Shown piece after piece: positions 7,970 to 13,718 of a DNA stretch of 13,718 bases (position 1 is its first letter; each line of letters begins with the position of its first letter). Made by a program: the position numbers and the translations under genes. The stretch comes from Desulfobacteraceae bacterium (GTDB lineage: Bacteria > Desulfobacterota > Desulfobacteria > Desulfobacterales > BuS5). The DNA is taken from the NCBI GenBank assembly GCA_030592105.1, contig JAUVKE010000032.1, positions 1 through 13,718 of the forward strand, read 5' to 3'. The notes under the pieces were generated by a model, which worked only from the letters and a program-made list of their open reading frames with translations, was not told where the DNA came from and did not search any database.

Positions 7970-8335
7970 ATGAAAATAAAAACCGCCAACACAATTTTCT
8001 ATTGCAGTAAATGGGAAGAAACAGTCCGATTTTACAGGGAACATCTAAATTTTCCGGTCATTTTTTCAACAGACTGGTTTGTTGAGTTTTCCCTTGGTAC
8101 AACGTCTCGGCTAAGTATTGCTGATGAAAAACGTGCTTCCATAAAAACCTGCAATGGAAAAGGGATTACTCTGTCACTTGAAGTGAAAAATATTGACAAT
8201 GCGTGGGAATTTGCTGGAAAATCCGGATTAAAACCAACTATGGTTAAAAAGCATCCCTGGGACGCCAGAACTTTTTATCTGTTTGATCCTGAGGGGCACA
8301 GGATAGAAATCTGGCAGTCATTTAATAAGGGCTAA
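7970..8335 (+). CDS. VOC superfamily (glyoxalase/bleomycin-resistance fold) protein
   Basis: From the ATG at 7970 this is a 121-residue cytoplasmic protein of usual VOC length. It has the opening strand ANTIFYCSKWEETVRFYREHL, a central strand DWFVEFSLG, a second-half helix around NIDNAWEFAGKSGL and the closing FDPEGHRIEIWQ motif with E113. The first-strand position that often carries a metal-binding histidine appears to be Asn7, so glyoxalase-type metal chemistry is uncertain; binding or sequestration of a small molecule is an alternative. The frame can be extended upstream to a TTG at 7868, adding 34 residues, but these fall outside the VOC fold and have no ribosome binding site. The ATG at 7970 also has only weak purine content upstream, so the start is not firmly set. 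The stop overlaps the Shine-Dalgarno of the tolC-like gene, placing it first in the efflux operon. Confidence 0.82.
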   Translation: MKIKTANTIFYCSKWEETVRFYREHLNFPVIFSTDWFVEFSLGTTSRLSIADEKRASIKTCNGKGITLSLEVKNIDNAWEFAGKSGLKPTMVKKHPWDARTFYLFDPEGHRIEIWQSFNKG

Positions 8336-8339
8336 GGAG
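8334..8339 (+). promoter_or_regulatory. Shine-Dalgarno of the tolC-like gene overlapping the VOC stop codon
   Basis: AAGGAG at 8334-8339 shares two bases with the TAA stop of the VOC gene (8333-8335). It lies 15 bases before the ATG at 8355, a rather long spacing, and no nearer in-frame start codon exists. Ribosomes ending the VOC gene would stop on this site, suggesting coupled translation. Confidence 0.6.
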
Positions 8340-8354
8340 ATAGCAAAAAAAACA

Positions 8355-9680
8355 ATGGCGGAAAAAAAATTTAAATTTATTTTTCTGATTCAGATCATGG
8401 TTCTTTTTTTGATAGGGGAAACCTGCGCCTTTACCATGGAAGAGGCTGTCAGTCTTGCTCTGACCAACAATCTGAATCTGCAAAAGCAGCAAATAAACCA
8501 GAAGTTTACTGAAAATGATCTTGCTGAAAAAAAAGCACAAAATTTTGGTAAAATCGACCTTATATCTTCTTATACCCATTATAACCGCCCACGGACTCTG
8601 GCTCCAATGACCCCGGCATTAATTACTGGCGGTTCGTCAGGGGTATCCACAACAGAGGATTTTTTTGTGACGGGCATTATGTATGAAATACCTCTTTTTA
8701 CCGGTTTTGCTCAAAAAGGTTCAGTGGAAATTGCATCCTTGCAAAAAAAGATAGCCGGTTCAGCCACTAAATTAACCCGTGAAAAATTAATTTATAATGT
8801 AAAAGCACTATATGTAAATATTCTTGCACTCCAGGCTCAGAAAGAAGCTCAACAATCATACACCAGGGCATTGCAGGGATTTTATAATGTAATTGCACAG
8901 GAAGTAACCCTTGGAAGAAGAGCCAGGGTTGAACAGTTAAAGTCTGCAGCAGAAGTTGAAAAGGCAAAAGCTCAGGAAAGCCGGATTCGCGGCAATATTA
9001 AAATTGCTAAGGCAACCCTGGCCGGTTTATTAAATATTGATGAGGTTCCTGTTCTTGAAAAAATCGTTATAAATGTAACACCTCATGTAAAAAGCGATTA
9101 CTCCTGTGAAATAAAGAATCTTGAACAATACCGGACGAAAAAGTTAAATGTTGAAAAAAACGAAAAACTTGTTCAAAAAGCCAGGGCTGCCTTATTCCCA
9201 CAGATTGTGTTTAATACTTTTTATGGCCGAAATTATGGGCCCAATGATTCCTCCAATCCAAACGCCGACGACTGGAAAAATAAGGAAGTGTGGCAGGCAG
9301 GTTTTAATTTAAAATGGAATATTTTTGATTTTGGCATAAAAAAATCTAAAATTTGTAAGGCTAAAATTCGTAAAGAACAGAGCCTGCTGGAAAAGCGTAA
9401 CGCAGAACTCGAAATAAAAGAGTATATGATTAAAGCAAATACTGAAATTAAAACAGCCATGGACAGCTACTATTCTGCTAAAGCTGAGCTTGCAATGACC
9501 CGGGAAATGGAAGCTGTTGAACAGCTTCGGTTTGACAAGGGAGCCATAAGCATAAATGATCTGCTCTATGCCAGAGCCCGCAATCAACAAACTTTAAGTC
9601 GTTTTATTAATGCAGGGTATACATATCAAAACGCGCAGTTTTACCTTGACTACATATTGGAGAATGGAGAGAGTAAATGA
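8355..9680 (+). CDS. TolC-family outer membrane efflux protein
   Basis: This 441-residue protein is the outer-membrane channel of a tripartite exporter. A signal peptide (charged MAEKKFKF, then a hydrophobic stretch to about residue 20) ends at a likely cleavage site TCA|F after residue 25. The mature start, FTMEEAVSLALTNN, is the classic opening of the outer membrane efflux protein family. Two internal repeats, as in TolC, each have a strand-plus-helix element (EIPLFTGFAQKGSVEIA at 111-127 and WNIFDFGIKKSKI at 321-333) and a long helix with a QL/DLL turn (near 193-205 and 398-412). It is close to the usual length for the family. Its TGA overlaps the adaptor gene's ATG by 4 bp. The substrate cannot be told from sequence. 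Confidence 0.93.
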   Translation: MAEKKFKFIFLIQIMVLFLIGETCAFTMEEAVSLALTNNLNLQKQQINQKFTENDLAEKKAQNFGKIDLISSYTHYNRPRTLAPMTPALITGGSSGVSTTEDFFVTGIMYEIPLFTGFAQKGSVEIASLQKKIAGSATKLTREKLIYNVKALYVNILALQAQKEAQQSYTRALQGFYNVIAQEVTLGRRARVEQLKSAAEVEKAKAQESRIRGNIKIAKATLAGLLNIDEVPVLEKIVINVTPHVKSDYSCEIKNLEQYRTKKLNVEKNEKLVQKARAALFPQIVFNTFYGRNYGPNDSSNPNADDWKNKEVWQAGFNLKWNIFDFGIKKSKICKAKIRKEQSLLEKRNAELEIKEYMIKANTEIKTAMDSYYSAKAELAMTREMEAVEQLRFDKGAISINDLLYARARNQQTLSRFINAGYTYQNAQFYLDYILENGESK

Positions 9681-10759
9681 AAAAAATTATTACAATTCTG
9701 CTGATCATTCTACTTGTTGCTGGTGCAGCCATACTCCTTAAAAAACGGAAACAAAGTATAAAAAATGCTCCTGTTCCAAACCGGGTGACCTGTACAGTAA
9801 AAATTGTTTCTCCAAAAAAACGGCAACTTAAGCAAACCCGTTCATTTTTAGCACAGCTTGTTGCAAAGGATATTGCCAGACTCTCTTCAAAACTTAGCGG
9901 TCGGATAGAAGGTGTCCTGGTTTCGGAAAATCAACCGGTAAAAAAAGGGGATATTCTGGTTTTAATTGATGATCGTGAAATTATCTCAAATATTAAAGGA
10001 TTAAACAGCGCCCAAAAAGCTCAGAAAAAGGAGATGGAATATACCAAAAGCCTTTATTCCCGTAATAAAGTTCTTTTTAAAGCCGGCGGGCTTGCAAAAG
10101 AAAAATTAGATGCATCTGAAGTGGAATATCTTAATAAAAAGGCGGCCCTTGAAACAACCATGCAGAAGATTATTGCTGCAAAGGCACAGCTTTCCTATTT
10201 AACCATCAGAGCACCCTTTGATGGAATAATCGGTACTATCTATTCACAGGCAGGTTCTTTGGCCACTCCGGGGCAACCACTGATTTCCGTTAATTCTTCT
10301 GCCCGGAAACTTATTTTTAGCTTTGTTCCCAAAGGGACTGATATTATCCCCGGCAAAAATGTTATTTTTGAAGAGAGAATAATCGGCAGGATATCAAGGT
10401 TATACAGTGATGCAAAAAATGGACTCTCCCTGGCAGAAATTTCTTTAAAAGCACCTCTTGCCAAGCCGAATAACAGTTATCTAACCATTAATGTAGAGGT
10501 TTTTGCAGGTTTCGGCTGCACTGTTCCCATTAATGCCTTACTGCATAATAAAAATAAAACAGAAATTATGGTATATGAAAACAATTATTTCAGTCCGGTT
10601 AGTGTAACCATCACAGCCCAGAATAAAAGATACGCCATGATTGATCCTTGTTCAGCTTTTCCCGTGGCAGTTGGAGCTGAAGCAAAACTGAGCCAACTGC
10701 CGGCACATGGTAAAATACAGGTGCACCGTGGGGATCAACAGGGAGAGAAAAATGAATAG
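9677..10759 (+). CDS. RND efflux periplasmic adaptor (membrane fusion protein, AcrA/HlyD type)
   Basis: This 360-residue adaptor links an inner-membrane RND pump to the outer-membrane channel. An N-terminal hydrophobic segment (about 4-21) after MKK serves as membrane anchor or signal; no lipobox cysteine is present, so it is not an AcrA-like lipoprotein. The biotinyl-lipoyl-like half motifs are ARLSSKLSGRIEGVLVSENQ plus VKKGDILVLID (67-98) and YLTIRAPFDGIIGTIYSQAG (174-193). They flank a short helical hairpin (about 105-172). Beta-barrel and membrane-proximal regions follow to about residue 340. The start is set by the ATGA overlap with the upstream gene and GGAGAG a few bases before. The end overlaps the permease start by 8 bp, so all three efflux genes appear translationally coupled. 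Confidence 0.92.
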   Translation: MKKIITILLIILLVAGAAILLKKRKQSIKNAPVPNRVTCTVKIVSPKKRQLKQTRSFLAQLVAKDIARLSSKLSGRIEGVLVSENQPVKKGDILVLIDDREIISNIKGLNSAQKAQKKEMEYTKSLYSRNKVLFKAGGLAKEKLDASEVEYLNKKAALETTMQKIIAAKAQLSYLTIRAPFDGIIGTIYSQAGSLATPGQPLISVNSSARKLIFSFVPKGTDIIPGKNVIFEERIIGRISRLYSDAKNGLSLAEISLKAPLAKPNNSYLTINVEVFAGFGCTVPINALLHNKNKTEIMVYENNYFSPVSVTITAQNKRYAMIDPCSAFPVAVGAEAKLSQLPAHGKIQVHRGDQQGEKNE

Positions 10760-13718
10760 CAATTGGCTTGAACCTCTGTTAAATCGGCCTTATTTTATTT
10801 GTTCTTTTTTGGCTCTTTTTGTATTCACCGGTATTGTCGGTTACAAAAAAATAGATAAAAAACTTTTTCCCGACTCCAATTACCCTGAAATTGCAGTGGT
10901 GATTGTTCAGCCGGGAAGCTCGGCAAAGATACTGGCAGCAAACATTGCTGTACCTGTGGAAGAGGAATTATATACCCTCGACCTGGTCAGGAGAGTCTAT
11001 TCAACAGTGATAGATGAAGTTGCTGTTATCAAAGCTGAATTTGAATACAGCAAGAACCTCGACACGGCGGCAAGTGATGTTACAAACGCTATAAATAAAA
11101 TTCGTTCATCTCTCCCCGAAGGGATCAGAGAGCCGCAGATTCACAAAATATCAACGGCTACAGCTCCGGTGCTGGTGGTGGGTATCAGCTCTGATACCAT
11201 CGCTTTGACGGAAATTCGTCAATTAGCGGAAAATGATCTAAAGCATGAACTTATCAAAACGGCCGGGGTTGCAAACGTTGATATTTTTGGCGGCTATAAA
11301 AAAGAGGTGCAGATAATTATTGATAAGGGAAAGCTTGATCAATGTGGCGTTAATATCGGCCTGGTACTGGCTGTGTTAAAAAATAATAACAAAGATTACG
11401 CAATAGGGTTTATAACCAATGAAACAAGCCGTTACCTCCTAAAATCTTCTGAAAGAAAAGAATCGATTGATGCGCTGCGCAGCCTCAGCCTGACCCAGGA
11501 TGTGGCCTTAGGTGATGTGAGCGAAATTTACTTTGGCCATTATGAGAACAGAGCCTCATATTTTGGTAATGGAAAAGAATCCATTGCTTTGTCAATCCAG
11601 CGGGGAGTTGATGCCGATGTAATCAAAACAATTTCCCTTATTGAAGCTAAGCTTGAACGTATTAAAACCAGATATCCTAACCTTAATTTTGAAATTACAG
11701 AGACACAAAAGGCTATTATTCTTCAGAGTACGGAAAATATGTTTGAAGCTCTGCGGGATGCCATTATTATGTCTTCAATCGTGGTTTTTTTCTTTCTGGC
11801 AAGTTTCAGGCAGGTATTGGTGGTGCTGATCACTATTCCACTGGTCTATGCGTCCACAATTGCGCTGATGTGGATTGTGGGCATTGACTTTAACGTGGTG
11901 ACCCTGACAGCAATTATTCTGGCCCTTGGCCTCCTTTTGGATGATGCAGTGGTGGTTATGGAAAATATCGAACGTCACTATCAGGAGAAACAGGATTCCA
12001 TCTATGGGGCAGTACTTTCCGGTACCAAAGAAATCATGTTTGCCGATTTTTCAGGTACCATTACAACTATGATTGCCCTTTCTCCAATACTCTTTGTTGG
12101 AGGTTATCCGCAAACTGTATTTCGTCCCCTGGTTGGAACGCTGCTTCTGGCATTAACCGCTTCCTATATTATTTCCATTACAGCGGTACCGCTTCTCTCT
12201 TTAAAAATACTGGCCATTGAGCAGCCTTTTATTCAACGGATGGAAAATTTTTTCCAAAAAATAACTGATTATATAAATGACCGGCTGCAAGCTTTTTTTT
12301 CCACTGCTGTTTCTCTCGCCATCAAGGATAAAAAAATAAATTTTGCCTGTTTTATTATTCTTGCCATGCTCTTTGCAGTGAGCATACGGGTTGTAATGCC
12401 CACCGTTGGAACGGAACTCATGCCGCCAATGGACACAGGGGGAATCAAGGTTAATATTGTTACAGACCCGAATCTCCCCATTGAAAAAAGCGAATTCATT
12501 GTTAAGCGGGTCGATAAAATTCTTGCGGAAACAGGCAACCTGCTTCGCCTTTCCTCGGCAATCGGCAGTGAGCCAGGTCTGCTCAGTATGGGGAGTGGCA
12601 GCGGTACTGATCATATTTCCATTACCGCCACTTATATTAATCGGCATGAACGGAAAAAGTCTATCTGGGAGATTGAGCAGAGCCTGCGCCCCCTGCTCGC
12701 ACAAATTGATAATATCAAAAGCCTTGATGTGGTCGATTACGGTGCTACGGCTTTGTCCAGTATACGCGCCAATATAGATGTGATGCTTTCCGGCCCTGTT
12801 TTTACAGACCTTGCAAAAGCTGGAAATATGGTGGAAAAAGCCATGTACAAGACCCCAGGCATTGTTTCGGTTGCAAGAACCTGGCACATTGACAAAACCG
12901 TGTATAATCTTGAAATAGATGAAAATCGTGTTGCGTTTTATGGTTTGAAAAATTTTGAAATTACAAGCCAGTTACAGACAGTTTTACGGGGGGCACAGGT
13001 GGGGACATTTCCTTTACAAAACAGTCTTGATTTTGGCATACGGGTCTGGCTTCCCGTTAGTCAGCGGGATACCGTCGATATAATCTGTTCCACCCTTCTT
13101 GATTCCCCAAAAGGTAAAATCCCCCTGGCTGCAATCGCCTCTGTCACCCGCGATCTGGAGCCGGGAATGATTACAAGGGAGGGGCTAAACTATACATTAA
13201 ATGTGTACGGCTCCCGTGAAAAAGCTGCAATTTCCCATATTATGGCTGATTTCAACAAAGCTTTTAAAGGTACTCTTCTGCCTCCATCAGTGACCATGGA
13301 GCAGACCGGTGATATAAAACAATTTAAAACTTCAGCAAAAAGAATGACCGGCGCCATTGGATTTGCAGTAATATTGATCTTTTTTACCCTTGTGGCAATG
13401 TTTGACAGTATAAAGGTATCCATGATGATAGTACTCTCCATACCCCTTACAATCATTGGTGCTTCCTGGACGCTCCTTATTCTGAACTATCATGTGGCCA
13501 TGCCTGCCATGATGGGTTTTATTCTGCTGTCCGGTATTATTGTTAATAATGCCATCCTCCTTATTCATTTTGCCCAGGAAAAAATAAATGAAGGATTAAG
13601 CCCTGAAAAAGCAATGCTTGAAAGTATTAATATACGAACCAGACCGGTTTTGATGACCGCCTTTGCCGTGGCCGCAGGTATGCTCCCTGTTGCCCTTGGC
13701 TCTGCCATCGGCCTTGAA
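10752..13718 (+). CDS. RND-family efflux permease (AcrB/HAE-like), 3' end beyond the window
   Basis: An open frame of 989 codons runs from the ATG at 10752 to the window edge with no stop. RND permeases are usually about 1020-1050 residues, so only the last few dozen residues are missing. This proton-driven inner-membrane pump has TM1 at about 14-31 and a first large periplasmic domain. TM2 begins near 338, and TM4 carries the proton-relay pair D397/D398 (LLLDDAVVVMENIERH). A second repeat starts with TM7 near 532 and has the GTELMPPMDTGG segment. In TM10, where AcrB has Lys940, this protein has Asn932 (GIIVNNAILLIHF), a form seen in many non-AcrB RND exporters. The start is supported by GGGAG at 10741-10745 and overlaps the adaptor stop by 8 bp. 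Drug or solvent export is likely, but the substrate is unknown. Confidence 0.94.
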   Translation, partial: MNSNWLEPLLNRPYFICSFLALFVFTGIVGYKKIDKKLFPDSNYPEIAVVIVQPGSSAKILAANIAVPVEEELYTLDLVRRVYSTVIDEVAVIKAEFEYSKNLDTAASDVTNAINKIRSSLPEGIREPQIHKISTATAPVLVVGISSDTIALTEIRQLAENDLKHELIKTAGVANVDIFGGYKKEVQIIIDKGKLDQCGVNIGLVLAVLKNNNKDYAIGFITNETSRYLLKSSERKESIDALRSLSLTQDVALGDVSEIYFGHYENRASYFGNGKESIALSIQRGVDADVIKTISLIEAKLERIKTRYPNLNFEITETQKAIILQSTENMFEALRDAIIMSSIVVFFFLASFRQVLVVLITIPLVYASTIALMWIVGIDFNVVTLTAIILALGLLLDDAVVVMENIERHYQEKQDSIYGAVLSGTKEIMFADFSGTITTMIALSPILFVGGYPQTVFRPLVGTLLLALTASYIISITAVPLLSLKILAIEQPFIQRMENFFQKITDYINDRLQAFFSTAVSLAIKDKKINFACFIILAMLFAVSIRVVMPTVGTELMPPMDTGGIKVNIVTDPNLPIEKSEFIVKRVDKILAETGNLLRLSSAIGSEPGLLSMGSGSGTDHISITATYINRHERKKSIWEIEQSLRPLLAQIDNIKSLDVVDYGATALSSIRANIDVMLSGPVFTDLAKAGNMVEKAMYKTPGIVSVARTWHIDKTVYNLEIDENRVAFYGLKNFEITSQLQTVLRGAQVGTFPLQNSLDFGIRVWLPVSQRDTVDIICSTLLDSPKGKIPLAAIASVTRDLEPGMITREGLNYTLNVYGSREKAAISHIMADFNKAFKGTLLPPSVTMEQTGDIKQFKTSAKRMTGAIGFAVILIFFTLVAMFDSIKVSMMIVLSIPLTIIGASWTLLILNYHVAMPAMMGFILLSGIIVNNAILLIHFAQEKINEGLSPEKAMLESINIRTRPVLMTAFAVAAGMLPVALGSAIGLE

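Noticed and set aside
12201..12887. 228-residue open frame on the - strand
   Set aside because: It lies wholly opposite the RND permease, whose reading frame is continuous and conserved there, and the product resembles no family.

Overview
The window carries chromosomal signal-transduction and efflux genes from a Gram-negative bacterium of moderate to low GC. The CheW and chemoreceptor style, the hybrid-kinase architecture and the TolC/adaptor/RND operon together suggest a Desulfobacterota (Desulfobacterales-like) organism. That placement is an impression from protein style, not a proven assignment.

Layout. (1) 21-3970, + strand: a two-gene signalling operon. A stand-alone CheY/Rcp1-like receiver is followed 14 bp later by a large membrane-bound hybrid histidine kinase (dCache_3-like sensor, PAS, HisKA, HATPase, two receivers, HPt). 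(2) 3971-4125: a short convergent gap with an 11-bp-arm REP-like palindrome between 10-bp direct repeats. (3) 4126-7138, - strand: cheW followed by a methyl-accepting chemotaxis protein. The receptor has a long sensor region with an in-frame 131-residue tandem duplication and no room for a normal HAMP domain. (4) 7139-7867: a gene-free region holding a complete 242-bp MITE-like palindromic element with perfect 19-bp terminal inverted repeats and a 9-bp target duplication. Beyond it is AT-rich sequence with a 9-bp tandem repeat. (5) 7970-13718, + strand: a VOC (glyoxalase-fold) protein, then a tightly coupled tripartite efflux operon (TolC-type outer membrane protein, periplasmic adaptor, RND permease). 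The permease runs off the window end.

How the genes work together. The hybrid kinase has every residue needed for a His-Asp-His phosphorelay ending at its HPt domain, and the neighbouring receiver is a plausible final acceptor. CheW would couple the adjacent chemoreceptor to a CheA encoded elsewhere. The TolC/adaptor/RND genes overlap at their ends, so they are probably translated together and form one envelope-spanning pump. The VOC gene's stop codon lies inside the Shine-Dalgarno sequence of the tolC-like gene, which ties it to that transcript.

Nothing here looks like a wholly new system. The most notable non-genic structure is the MITE. The most notable protein feature is the duplicated sensor module of the HAMP-less chemoreceptor.
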